Origin: DASXRA01 sp036502575
Lineage (GTDB): Bacteria > Actinomycetota > Actinomycetes > Mycobacteriales > Jatrophihabitantaceae
DNA length: 64,000 bases
NCBI GenBank assembly: GCA_036502575.1
Contig: DASXYL010000065.1
Location: 1-64,000, forward strand
Direction: 5' to 3'
Shown here: in pieces, positions 1 to 8,278 of the stretch
How the letters are laid out: every line of letters starts with the position of its first letter
Numbering within the stretch: position 1 is the first letter of the stretch
The notes under the pieces: model-generated
What the model was told of the DNA's origin: nothing
The model's database searches: none
Seen by the model: only the letters and a program-made list of their open reading frames with translations
Program-made: the position numbers and the translations under genes

Positions 1-31
1 GCCAGCGGTGCCGACCGGGAACGCAAGCCGT

Positions 32-976
32 CTATGAGCCAGCCCGGGCAGGGCGACAGGTATGGCGAGAGCGATCCCGATCGACACCTCGAAGACCAGG
101 GCTGCAGACCCCGATCTCCTGGCCGTGATTCAACAAGTTGGGGATGGAGACCACCACCCGGCTCACACCTAAGTGCCGATACGTTTCCAGGGTCCGCTCG
201 TCGGGGAGCCGAGCAGCGAATTTCTCGGCTGTGACTCTCCCCCAGGAGGTGCCCGGGTGCGCGATGCTGATCTCCACGTCCCCCGGGGGTCTCTCAGCTT
301 GCTCCAACGCGGTGCGCAGGCGGGCGAAGTCTGTCTCGATGTCTTCACCTAGCAACGCACGGTTCGGGAACCATCCGTCCGCAAAGCTGGCGACTGCGCG
401 GAAATTTTTCTCGCTGGAGGAACATCCCAGGTGAATGCGCGGCCCGGGTCGTTGCACCGGCGATGGCAGCGACCAGCTCTCCGAGAATCGGACGAACTCG
501 CCGTCGAAACCAGCATGATCGGAGGACCAAAGTGCCCGGAGGGCCGCCACCTTCTCCTTCAGCACGGCGCGTCGCTTGCCGGGGTCTATCCCGTTGTTGA
601 TCATCTCTAGGCGGTTCCAGCCGTATCCGACACCTACTTCGACACGGCCGCCGGACAGTTGATCTACCGTGGCGATTAGTTTCGAGAGCACTAGTGGGTT
701 GTGTTCGGCGACGAGGCAGACGAGCGTGCCCAGTCGGATTCGGCGGGTGAGCGCAGCCGTCGCGGCCAGAATCGCCCAGGGATCGGGAAAGCGTCGGTAC
801 CGGTCCGGGATCGATCCGTCCTCGGTATAGGCGTGAGTGGTGGCGAGCGGCAGATGAGTGTGCTCTCCCAGCCACATTGAGTCGAAGCCTCGTGACTCGA
901 TTCCCTCGACGATGCGCGGCAAGCTGTCGCACAAGTTCTCCACGTCGGTGAATGGAACCGAACATCCGAACTCCAT
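32..976 (-). CDS. LLM-class (F420-dependent type) oxidoreductase
   Basis: Luciferase-like monooxygenase fold protein of about 314 residues, of the TIGR03619-like type that normally uses reduced F420 as hydride carrier. Visible signatures are FDSMWLGEHTHLP near residue 30, IRLGTLVCLV near 80, LSGGRVEVGVGYGWNRLE near 105 and ADGWFPN near 200, all usual for the family. I chose the ATG at 976 because MEFGCSVPF is the normal beta-1 strand; the open frame extends further upstream. The C-terminus after VVVSIPN is Arg/Gly-rich and does not look like the usual final helix, so the end may be altered. It is divergent from the 1245 operon. Substrate unknown. Confidence 0.8.
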   Translation of the reverse strand: MEFGCSVPFTDVENLCDSLPRIVEGIESRGFDSMWLGEHTHLPLATTHAYTEDGSIPDRYRRFPDPWAILAATAALTRRIRLGTLVCLVAEHNPLVLSKLIATVDQLSGGRVEVGVGYGWNRLEMINNGIDPGKRRAVLKEKVAALRALWSSDHAGFDGEFVRFSESWSLPSPVQRPGPRIHLGCSSSEKNFRAVASFADGWFPNRALLGEDIETDFARLRTALEQAERPPGDVEISIAHPGTSWGRVTAEKFAARLPDERTLETYRHLGVSRVVVSIPNLLNHGQEIGVCSPGLRGVDRDRSRHTCRPARAGS

Positions 977-1030
977 TTGAAGTCTCCCTCGGTAGAGCCG
1001 GTCAGCGGGCAAGGAGCCACGTCGCAATTA

Positions 1031-1044
1031 ATCTGATCATCTAT
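1031..1044. promoter_or_regulatory. AT-rich motif ATCTGATCATCTAT in divergent promoter
   Basis: This 14-mer lies in the 268-bp divergent gap between the LLM oxidoreductase and the thiolase-fold operon. It matches ATCTGATGATCTAT at 39943-39956 at 13 of 14 positions, and its core ATCTGAT also begins the dyad region at 15112. It is strikingly AT-rich in a GC-rich background. An operator or promoter role for the minus-strand gene is inferred. Confidence 0.35.
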
Positions 1045-1201
1045 GTGCTTCGACGCCGAGTCAACACTCCCCATTCTGTGCGATTCGGCGACGACGACGC
1101 AGGCCGCGCACTGGGCGGGGCGATAGAGGCGTGGCCTCGTACACGTCCAGCGCGGACCCGTGGCGCAACTAACAGCGACGTCGCGACCATCGACGTCACT
1201 G

Positions 1202-1217
1202 GGATTTATATGATAAG
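1202..1217 (-). promoter_or_regulatory. Element A copy 1 (16-bp AT-rich promoter element)
   Basis: Read on the minus strand this is CTTATCATATAAATCC, which matches the copy at 21776-21791 at 12 of 16 positions. On the plus strand it contains TATGAT, a good actinobacterial -10 box, 32 bases upstream of the ATG at 1245. It may be a promoter, a regulator site, or both. Confidence 0.45.
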
Positions 1218-1244
1218 ACTTCTACGGGAGGTGTGACTCACGCC

Positions 1245-2426
1245 ATGTACGACCACCGAAGGCGATGCGCCGTAGCGGGCATCGGCTCTACCGACTTCAG
1301 CCGCGCGTCCGGCAGGTCCGTGCTGACGCTCGCGGTGCAGGCCAGCCAGGCAGCCATCGCGGACGCGGGGCTGACTGCAGCGGACATCGATGGCATCGTC
1401 CGCTCCGACCAGGACGTCGTGAATCACAATGCCCTCGCGCATGCACTGGGCGTCAAGAACCTGACGTATTGGGGAGCCAGCGGTCACGGCGGCGCGGCGC
1501 CAGCGGGCATGATCGCCCAGGCTGTGGCCGCCGTATGCTCGGGCCAGGCGACCAACGTCCTGGCGTTCCGGTCATTGAACGGTCGCAGCGGGATGCGTTT
1601 CGGCGTCGGCCGCGCCCCAGACAGTGGAACGGTCGGCGGCAACGGCACATACGACGAGTTTTTCACGCCCTACGGCTTGGTCACTCCTGGGCAGATGTGG
1701 GCGCTGATCGCGCAACGCCACATGCTGGAGTTCGGTACGACCAGCGAGCAGCTGGGCGCGATCGCGACTACGGTGCGGCGCCGCGCGAACTCCAATCCGG
1801 CTGCGCAGATGTTCGATCGGCAGCTCACGATGGAGCAGTATCTTGCGGCTGAGGTGATCGCGAGTCCGTTGCGGTTGTTTGACTATTGCCTGGAGACAGA
1901 CGGCGCGTGTGCAGTCGTGGTGACGTCGGCGGAGCGTGCCGGCGATCTGGCCAAGGCCCCGGTCCTGATCACCGCGGTTGCTCAGGGAACCGGCCCCGGA
2001 CCGCAGGCGGGCATCGCGTATCCGAGTCTGCTGCGGGCTGACCTGACGACGCAGCCGTCCGCCTTCGTTGCTCAGGAGCTCTACCGTCGGGCTGGTCTCG
2101 GTCCGGGCGACATTGACGTCGCCCAGATCTATGACTGCTTCACCATCACCCTGCTTGTCCAGCTCGAGGACTATGGCTTCTGCAAGAAGGGTGAAGGAGG
2201 GCCCTATGCGGCCAGCGGTGCGTTGGACCTGGATGGCGAGCTGCCGGTGAACACGTCCGGCGGAAACCTCTCAGAGGGTTATATCCACGGCATGTCCCAC
2301 ATCGTGGAGGGTGTGCGTCAGATCCGCGGCAACTCCACCTCCCAGGTGGCCGACGCTGAGGTCTGCCTGGTGACATCGGGAATTCCAGTGGTCTCCGGCG
2401 CGATGATCCTGCAGAAGGCGGAGTAG
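1245..2426 (+). CDS. Ltp2-like thiolase-fold protein (probable acyl-CoA retro-aldolase)
   Basis: Thiolase-superfamily lipid-transfer-type protein of 393 residues. The position of the nucleophilic cysteine of true thiolases reads WGASGHGG, with no Cys. The C-terminal block is SGGNLSEGYIHGMSH rather than GHPxGATG. Both are typical of non-thiolytic Ltp2-like enzymes, which cleave beta-hydroxyacyl-CoA by retro-aldol reaction with a DUF35 partner; QIYDCFT carries a candidate catalytic Tyr. I prefer the ATG at 1245, since the in-frame GTG at 1233 abuts the GGGAGG at 1226. The DUF35 gene begins directly after its stop codon, as expected for the heteromeric complex. First gene of a four-gene operon. 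Confidence 0.8.
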   Translation: MYDHRRRCAVAGIGSTDFSRASGRSVLTLAVQASQAAIADAGLTAADIDGIVRSDQDVVNHNALAHALGVKNLTYWGASGHGGAAPAGMIAQAVAAVCSGQATNVLAFRSLNGRSGMRFGVGRAPDSGTVGGNGTYDEFFTPYGLVTPGQMWALIAQRHMLEFGTTSEQLGAIATTVRRRANSNPAAQMFDRQLTMEQYLAAEVIASPLRLFDYCLETDGACAVVVTSAERAGDLAKAPVLITAVAQGTGPGPQAGIAYPSLLRADLTTQPSAFVAQELYRRAGLGPGDIDVAQIYDCFTITLLVQLEDYGFCKKGEGGPYAASGALDLDGELPVNTSGGNLSEGYIHGMSHIVEGVRQIRGNSTSQVADAEVCLVTSGIPVVSGAMILQKAE

Positions 2427-2849
2427 ATGGACGTCGACAGGCCCATACCGGTGGCGAACGACCCGGATACCGGCGGCTTCTTCGCAGCTGCTCAGGAAGG
2501 GCGCCTCGTGGTCCGCAGGTGCGGCGACTGCGGTGCTGACGTGCACCTTCCCGCAGCGGCGTGCAGTCGCTGCGGGAGTTGGAACACGTTGTGGGTCGAG
2601 GTCCCGACGCGGGGACAGGTGTACTCGTGGACCGTGGTGGAGAGACAGTTTCGGGCCGCTTTTCCTGTGCCGTACACCCTGGTCATCGTGGAGCTTGAAT
2701 CTGCCCCCGGCGTGCGGCTTGTCGGACACCTGTCCGGGCGGCCCAGCCTCAGTCTTGGCACGCCGCTTGTCGCCGACTTCGAGCATCGCGGTGAGTCCGC
2801 TCTACCGCGTTGGCGCGTCGCCGACGCGCCGAGTGATCAATCAACGTAG
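2427..2849 (+). CDS. DUF35 OB-fold / zinc-ribbon partner of thiolase-fold protein
   Basis: Protein of 140 residues with an N-terminal rubredoxin-like zinc ribbon (Cys32, Cys35, Cys46, Cys49) followed by an OB-fold (GQVYSWTVVERQF, PYTLVIVELE). DUF35 proteins bind acyl-CoA and form obligate complexes with thiolase-fold enzymes, as in the Ltp2-ChsH2 retro-aldolase. The ATG immediately follows the upstream TAG, so the two are probably translationally coupled. By position it is the accessory subunit for the 1245 gene product. A lone DUF35 with another role is possible but unlikely here. Confidence 0.85.
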   Translation: MDVDRPIPVANDPDTGGFFAAAQEGRLVVRRCGDCGADVHLPAAACSRCGSWNTLWVEVPTRGQVYSWTVVERQFRAAFPVPYTLVIVELESAPGVRLVGHLSGRPSLSLGTPLVADFEHRGESALPRWRVADAPSDQST

Positions 2850-2908
2850 TCCGGACCGTCGCCTGGCTCGAGGTGTCCGACGTCCATCCATAATTGAAGG
2901 AACGATGT

Positions 2909-4147
2909 ATGTCGCAGTCGGATCCCAACAACAGGTTCTACGACCCGGACGCGCAGACCATGCCGCGGGACGAGCTTGAGCGGTTGCAGTGGAAGCGGCT
3001 CAACGAGGCGGTCCAGCGGGCATACACCGAGACGGGCTTCTTCAGCAGCCGGTTCGATGCCGCCGGCGTGAGCCCGAGCGACCTGACGTCGCTTGCGGAC
3101 ATCCGCATCCTTCCGACCTTCCAGAAGCAAGACCTCCGAGGCAGCGAGGCCGCGTACCCGCCAGTCGGCGACTACCGTGCTGTTGGGCTGAACGGATCGG
3201 TCCGGCTGGCGACCTCGACGGGCACGACTGGCCGGCCGACGATCACCATCTGGAACCAGCACGATCTGGATATCGACTATGAGCTTGCCGCGCGTCGCTA
3301 TTGGCGAGATGGCGTCCGTCCCGGCCAGGTGATCGTCAATGCCCACCCCGGCTACCTCAACGGCGGGCAGTCCATGGTGGCCGGAGCAGCCGAGCGACTC
3401 GGCTGCCTTCCAATCTCGATCGGCCCCCCGATCGACGACGAGCAGGTCGAACGTGCACTGCGGACGATCGAAAACGTTCCGATCGACCATTGGCACACCC
3501 TGCCGGCCGGAGCAGCCCGCATCCGTGAGGTTGCGCAGCGAATCGGGTGGACGGGGCACCTACCTGACGAGGGCGCGATCACCCCCATGCGTCAGTACTC
3601 CGCGATCAGCGCGGGCATCGAATGCATCGGCACTCTCGGCGGTTCCTGCGATCCTGCCTCGTATCGTGGTGCGCATCTGGCCGAGGACTATGCCATCGTC
3701 GAGGCAGTTGACGACGCCGGTGCTCCGGTTCCCGACGGTTCACGTGGCCGATTCATCTGCACGTCGCTCGGTCGCCTGAATCCGATGATTCGCTTTGATC
3801 TGGAGGAGATCATCCGCATCGACAGCTCACCGTGCGAGTGCGGTGAAACCCACCGGCGAGCCTTCTGGGAGGGCCGGCAGAAGGATCTGCTGACGGTGCA
3901 GGGCACGTGGGTGCTTCCGATCGACGTGTGGTTCGAGCTCGAGCCCGGCCAGGAGTTCGTCCTCGTCCGCAGTGCCACGGAACAGGATCGCCTCGAGGTT
4001 CGCGTGGAAGGCCCCGTACCTGGTGACCTGGCTGAACGTCTCCTCGCGCGGCTCGGTGTGCCGGTCGATGTATCCATCGTGGAGCCGGGGACGCTGGCCC
4101 GCTCGGCTTACAAGGCCGAGCGCGTCGTTACTGAGCTCGCGCAATGA
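2909..4147 (+). CDS. PaaK-like aryl/acyl-CoA ligase
   Basis: Adenylate-forming ligase of 412 residues, about the length of phenylacetate-CoA ligase. The AMP/phosphate loop STGTTGRPT is intact near residue 107, and a cysteine-containing CECGETHRRAFWEGRQKD segment occurs near the C-terminal subdomain, as in PaaK relatives. The ATG at 2909 has GAAGGA about 8 bases upstream, which beats the TTG at 2894. It would activate a carboxylic acid to its CoA thioester with ATP in the cytoplasm. It sits 59 bp after the DUF35 gene and overlaps the next ligase by 4 bp, so it belongs to the same operon. The acid substrate cannot be read from the sequence. Confidence 0.8.
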   Translation: MSQSDPNNRFYDPDAQTMPRDELERLQWKRLNEAVQRAYTETGFFSSRFDAAGVSPSDLTSLADIRILPTFQKQDLRGSEAAYPPVGDYRAVGLNGSVRLATSTGTTGRPTITIWNQHDLDIDYELAARRYWRDGVRPGQVIVNAHPGYLNGGQSMVAGAAERLGCLPISIGPPIDDEQVERALRTIENVPIDHWHTLPAGAARIREVAQRIGWTGHLPDEGAITPMRQYSAISAGIECIGTLGGSCDPASYRGAHLAEDYAIVEAVDDAGAPVPDGSRGRFICTSLGRLNPMIRFDLEEIIRIDSSPCECGETHRRAFWEGRQKDLLTVQGTWVLPIDVWFELEPGQEFVLVRSATEQDRLEVRVEGPVPGDLAERLLARLGVPVDVSIVEPGTLARSAYKAERVVTELAQ

Positions 4148-5724
4148 GCGCCTCAACCCCGGGCGGCCCGCAGATCGCCGGACACGACTCTCGCGCGGAT
4201 ATGACACTCGGTAACGTGCTGGCCGAGCACAGGCGGTCCCGTCCGCACGAACTGGCGGCCGTCGACGGCCCGGTCCGGCTGACGTACTCCGAACTCGCCG
4301 CGCGGGTCGATCTGCTCGCCTCGGCGCTGCTGCAGGCCGGCGTGGGACCGGGTGGACGTGTCCTGTGGTTGGGGCAGAACTCCTACCGTCTGCTGGAGCT
4401 CATCTTGGCCGTCGGCGAAGTGGGTGCGACTGTGTGCCCGGTGAACTGGCGGCAATCGCCGGCCGAGATCGAGTTCGTCTTCGATGATCTGCGGCCTGCG
4501 GTCGTGGTGTGGGAGGCAGCCACGTTCGCCGATGTCGTCGAGCGCTTGGCTTCGCGGTGCGATACCGCGTTTCTGGAGGCCACGGACAGATCCGGGGACT
4601 CGAGTTGCGAGTCGGCGATCGCCGCAGCCCCGCCGCTTGAGCGCACGCAAGCGGACGGTGCGTTGACGCAGGTGATCATGTACACCGCTGCCCATGACGG
4701 CCGACCGAACGGGGCAATGCTGACACAGCAGGGGCTCGTGGCCAGTTCGTTCATGCATGCCGCGGTGAATTCGCTGTTCGAGGAGCGGCCGGTGTTCCTG
4801 GCAGCGTCGCCGATGTTCCACATCGCCACGTTGCTCGGTGTCCTGTCCACCTTCCTCGTCGGAGGGACCAATGTGTTCCTTCCTCGCGTCACCGCCAAGG
4901 AGGCGTGTGATCTCATCGAGTCGGAACGGTGCACGTGGGCCTACTTGACAGGTCCGTCGATCTCCGAGGTCGCGGAGTTCGCCACGAGGCCCGGGCGCGA
5001 CCTGTCGTGCTTGCGGGTGCCCGAGGCCTATGTGAAGACCGATTCACGCTGGGCCGGGTTGGGACGCACGGCCACGTCTCCGTGGGCACATGCCACGGGA
5101 GCCTTTGGACAGACCGAGACCACCGGCGTCATCTCCTACGCTGCGCTCGCGCACGGCGCGCGAGGCGCCGCCGGCAGGCCGTCACCCTGGTTCCAGGTGA
5201 GAGTCGTCGACCCTGACGGGGCCGAGGTGGACAACGGGCAGGTCGGTGAGATCACGGCGCGGGGCATCGCGATCGGCCCCGGCTACTGGAACCGCCCGGA
5301 CTTGAACCAGCGCCGCCTGCGCGACGGCTGGTGGCACACCGGGGACCTGGGCCGCAGAGAGCCTGACGGATCGCTGAGCTTTGTCGGGCCGATGACCCGC
5401 ATGATCAAGTCGGGCAAGGAGAACATCTACCCGATCGAGGTCGAGCGATGCCTGCTCGATCATCCCGCCATCACGGACGCCGCCGCCGTCGGCGTTCCGG
5501 ACCCCGTGTGGGAGCAGTCGGTTCTCGCTGTCGTGGTCACGGCCGACGGTGTGGAGCTCACCGCCGAGGAGGTCATCGCCCACTGCAGGGCACGCATCGC
5601 GTCCTACAAGAAGCCCCGCCATGTCCGGTTCGTAACCGAGCTGCCCCGCATCGGGACTCGGCTGGACCGCGACGAGCTCGACAAGCAGCACGGCGGCGGC
5701 GGCTACCCGGGCGTCGGACGCTGA
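4144..5724 (+). CDS. Divergent AMP-binding acyl-CoA synthetase (FadD-like)
   Basis: ANL-superfamily protein of 526 residues with recognisable core motifs: AFGQTETTG (A5), WWHTGDLGR (A7), a hinge at FVGPMTRMIKSGKENIYP (A8) and IASYKKPRHV near the end. Two normally essential positions differ. The P-loop reads YTAAHDGRPNGAM instead of YTSGTTGxPKG, and the terminal lysine motif reads LPRIGTRLDRDEL with no GK. Similar divergent FadD proteins occur in actinobacterial lipid clusters. The start overlaps the upstream ligase stop as ATGA. It may be a poor adenylating enzyme, an acyl-AMP or acyl-CoA binding partner, or use another lysine. Confidence 0.75.
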   Translation: MSASTPGGPQIAGHDSRADMTLGNVLAEHRRSRPHELAAVDGPVRLTYSELAARVDLLASALLQAGVGPGGRVLWLGQNSYRLLELILAVGEVGATVCPVNWRQSPAEIEFVFDDLRPAVVVWEAATFADVVERLASRCDTAFLEATDRSGDSSCESAIAAAPPLERTQADGALTQVIMYTAAHDGRPNGAMLTQQGLVASSFMHAAVNSLFEERPVFLAASPMFHIATLLGVLSTFLVGGTNVFLPRVTAKEACDLIESERCTWAYLTGPSISEVAEFATRPGRDLSCLRVPEAYVKTDSRWAGLGRTATSPWAHATGAFGQTETTGVISYAALAHGARGAAGRPSPWFQVRVVDPDGAEVDNGQVGEITARGIAIGPGYWNRPDLNQRRLRDGWWHTGDLGRREPDGSLSFVGPMTRMIKSGKENIYPIEVERCLLDHPAITDAAAVGVPDPVWEQSVLAVVVTADGVELTAEEVIAHCRARIASYKKPRHVRFVTELPRIGTRLDRDELDKQHGGGGYPGVGR

Positions 5725-6401
5725 CGGGCGGCCACGGCCCGCCGCACCTCCTCCTGGGCAGGAGCCCACAACAGTTGGCGCGACGTCAGGAACGCTACGC
5801 GGTCAAGGGCCGCGAGCCTCGCGGCAGTCGCGACGGCGCGTTCCTCAAGCTCCCCCGCAAGACAGATGTCATCGACGTAGCCCATCGCCTGCGCCTCCGG
5901 GATCGACAGCGCGCGGCCTTCGAGCAGGGAGGTGACGAACTGGCCACCGGACAGTCGCGTCCGCGCGACCGCGACGGCGAGCGGGAACAAGGGAACTCCA
6001 GCGGCAACCTCCGTCAGGCCGACTCTTGCCGGACCCGTGGCGGCCAGACGGTAGTCGCAGCACAGCAGCAGCAACGCGCCGGCGGCGACGGCATGCCCTG
6101 TACACGCAGCAACGGTCGGGACGGGCAAGGTCAGCAGTTCCTCGTACAGGCTGGTGACGCTGTGCAGCAGCGCCCGCACCTTGTCGCGGTCCTCCCCCAG
6201 GATCACCCTGCGGTCCAGCCCGGCGCACAGGTACCCCGGGCGTCCGGTGAGCACGATGGCCATCGAGCTGGTTGCGGCGGTCGACAACGCCTGCCGGAGG
6301 TCTTGGACGCTGTCGTCAGTGAACGCGTTCACGCGACCGTCGTCCATTCTGACGACTCCGACGTCGCCGACCACTTCTACTGTGATCGCATCGGTAGCCA
6401 T
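5703..6401 (-). CDS. Enoyl-CoA hydratase/isomerase family protein
   Basis: Crotonase-fold protein of 232 residues, somewhat shorter than the usual 255-265. The oxyanion-hole segment (GYLCAGLDRRV and AVAAGALLLL) and a Glu in VGLTEVAAGVP, at the place of the first catalytic Glu, are present. The preferred start is ATG 6401 with a purine-rich GGGAAG just upstream; GTG 6410 is an alternative. Its last codons overlap the convergent ligase by 22 bp. It is divergent from the hydrolase at 6467, with 65 bp between them. It probably hydrates or isomerises an enoyl-CoA; the precise reaction is uncertain. Confidence 0.75.
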   Translation of the reverse strand: MATDAITVEVVGDVGVVRMDDGRVNAFTDDSVQDLRQALSTAATSSMAIVLTGRPGYLCAGLDRRVILGEDRDKVRALLHSVTSLYEELLTLPVPTVAACTGHAVAAGALLLLCCDYRLAATGPARVGLTEVAAGVPLFPLAVAVARTRLSGGQFVTSLLEGRALSIPEAQAMGYVDDICLAGELEERAVATAARLAALDRVAFLTSRQLLWAPAQEEVRRAVAARQRPTPG

Positions 6402-6466
6402 TCTTCCCACCTATCAATTGAGGATTGCCGTCGCGAAGGGCGCGGCTCGTGAGGGGACGATCGAAA

Positions 6467-7111
6467 ATGTCCGAGCACCCAGCCACGGTCTTCACTCATG
6501 GCGTCGGTGACTCCGAGGCGCGCTGGGAACGCCTTCTTCCCCTGTTGCGGCATCCCGGGACAAAGCGGACCTGGAATCTGCCCGGGCATCCGGCAGCGGC
6601 GCACGGACACTTCGACCTGCAGCCGTTGACCCGCACAGATGCGGTGAAGGCACTTCGCGATGTCGTAAAGCGCTGCGCAGATGAGGTGATTCTCGTCGGG
6701 CATTCTTTTGGCGGATATTTGTCGCTGGCATTCGCGCTGGACAGCCCTGAGGTCGTCCGCGGGATTGTTCTGATCTCCTCCGGCCCAGGCTTTCGGGACC
6801 CGGATGCGCGCGCAGGATGGAACAGGTACATGGACCGGGTGATCCGCAGCAACAACCTGCCGCCCGCAGTGGCGGGCATGGCCCACCAGGACGATTCCTT
6901 CGTGATCGACAACGTGGCAAAGTTGCGGCCGCCGCTGCTGCACATTGTGGGCGAGCGTGACCGCCGCTACCAAGCCGGAGCACAGTACCTGCTCAAGAAG
7001 GTCCCCGGCAGCGAACTCATCGTCGTCCCGGACGCTGGGCACCATCCACAGCTGGACCAGCCGAATCGTGTTGCCGACGCGATCGACACCTTTGCCGAGC
7101 GATTCCGGTGA
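6467..7111 (+). CDS. Alpha/beta hydrolase
   Basis: Small alpha/beta-hydrolase of 214 residues with a full triad: Ser80 in VGHSFGG, Asp in IVGERDRR and His in DAGHHPQLD. The oxyanion motif THGVGD is at residues 10-15. The ATG at 6467 has GAGGGG 10 bases upstream. It resembles small esterase, thioesterase or meta-cleavage hydrolases. It stands alone on the plus strand and converges on the acyl-CoA dehydrogenase ending at 7134. Substrate unknown; an acyl-CoA or ester intermediate of the surrounding pathway is a reasonable guess. Confidence 0.75.
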   Translation: MSEHPATVFTHGVGDSEARWERLLPLLRHPGTKRTWNLPGHPAAAHGHFDLQPLTRTDAVKALRDVVKRCADEVILVGHSFGGYLSLAFALDSPEVVRGIVLISSGPGFRDPDARAGWNRYMDRVIRSNNLPPAVAGMAHQDDSFVIDNVAKLRPPLLHIVGERDRRYQAGAQYLLKKVPGSELIVVPDAGHHPQLDQPNRVADAIDTFAERFR

Positions 7112-7133
7112 GGGATGTGAGCAGCTCGGCCAC

Positions 7134-8234
7134 TCATCGTCGCGGCAACCCCAGGACGCGCTCCGCGACGACATTGCGCAGCACTGTTGTCGTACCACCC
7201 TGGATTGTGTAGGCGGGGGCATAGAGCCACGCGCGGCTCAACCTAGCGGTGGTAAGGGTGTCCGAGCCGAACACGGTCGCTGCGAAGTCGGCGACCTCTT
7301 GCTCGAGTTCAGTACAGAAGATCTTAGTGACGGCGGAGTATCCCGCCGGTGCCTGGCCGAGCACGTTCCGCAGCACCATGTCGCGGCCTATCGCATAGCG
7401 GCACTCCAGGAGGCCTATCGTCTGGCGGATGCGCGGATCGGTCATGTCCGCTCGCGTGAGCGCCGCCTCGTACAGTGCACGGTTGCTGACCAGACGGTCG
7501 ATCCCACCGCGTTCGAATTCCAGTTGCCGCATCGTCTGCCGGAACGCCGCGTCCGGTGAGCCGACCATGGCGCTGTCGGGAATCCTGACCTGGTCGAGAT
7601 AGATCTCGCAAAAGTGCTCACTTCCCGTGGCGTCCTTGATCGGACGTACGTCCACGCCGGACAAGCGCATGTCCAGCACGAACTCCGACAGTCCGTCGTG
7701 CGACGGTGCTGCTCCTTCCGTGCGGCAGATCAGGTAGCACCAGTCGGCGTTCATGGCGCCGCTGGTCCAGATCTTCTGTCCCGAGATGACGTAGTGACCG
7801 TCAACGTGGTCGGCCCGTGTTCGGATGCTGGACAGGTCGGACCCAGCATCGGGCTCGCTCATGCCGATGCACCAGCTGGCACGACCGGAGATGATCTCCG
7901 GAATCAACTTCGCCTGCTGCGCTGGGGTTCCATACTTGATGAGCATCGGGCCGATCTGCCGGTCAGCGATCCATGCGCCGGCGATGGGCACGCCCTGGGC
8001 GATGAGAGTTTCAAACACGATGAAACGCTCGAGCTCGCTGCGCCCACCGCCGCCGACCTCCCGCGGCCAGGTCATGCCGATCCAGCCCCGCTGCGCCAGT
8101 GCGGCAGTGACCTCGGGCGAGTAGCCGACAACCCAGGAGTCCTCTTGGATCGCCAGGCCCTGGGTCCAGTCGCGGGCGAAACTGCGAGCGTCGGCCTGCA
8201 GCGAGCGCAGATTCTCCGGGAGCGTCAAGTCCAC
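7134..8234 (-). CDS. Acyl-CoA dehydrogenase (FadE-type, catalytic-like subunit)
   Basis: Acyl-CoA dehydrogenase of about 366 residues that oxidises acyl-CoA to 2-enoyl-CoA with FAD. Visible motifs are MSEPDAGSDLSSIRTRA, the FAD-binding SGQKIWTSGAM and the C-terminal QGGTTTVLRNVVAERVLGL. The last block replaces the more usual GGTSEIQRN. I chose GTG 8234 because GGAG lies 8 bases upstream and MDLTLPENL is a normal start; an upstream GTG at 8267 lacks this. Last gene of the SDR-MaoC-dehydrogenase operon. It may form a heteromer with the shorter partner encoded divergently at 10168, as in FadE28/FadE29-type enzymes. Confidence 0.85.
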   Translation of the reverse strand: MDLTLPENLRSLQADARSFARDWTQGLAIQEDSWVVGYSPEVTAALAQRGWIGMTWPREVGGGGRSELERFIVFETLIAQGVPIAGAWIADRQIGPMLIKYGTPAQQAKLIPEIISGRASWCIGMSEPDAGSDLSSIRTRADHVDGHYVISGQKIWTSGAMNADWCYLICRTEGAAPSHDGLSEFVLDMRLSGVDVRPIKDATGSEHFCEIYLDQVRIPDSAMVGSPDAAFRQTMRQLEFERGGIDRLVSNRALYEAALTRADMTDPRIRQTIGLLECRYAIGRDMVLRNVLGQAPAGYSAVTKIFCTELEQEVADFAATVFGSDTLTTARLSRAWLYAPAYTIQGGTTTVLRNVVAERVLGLPRR

Positions 8235-8278
8235 GATCAGCACTCCATGAGGGTTCGATGTTCCCACGCCAGCAAGAC

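Noticed and set aside
1..140. Possible membrane-protein fragment in another minus-strand frame at the left edge
   Set aside because: A hydrophobic stretch can be read, but it has no start, no recognisable family and is too short to support.
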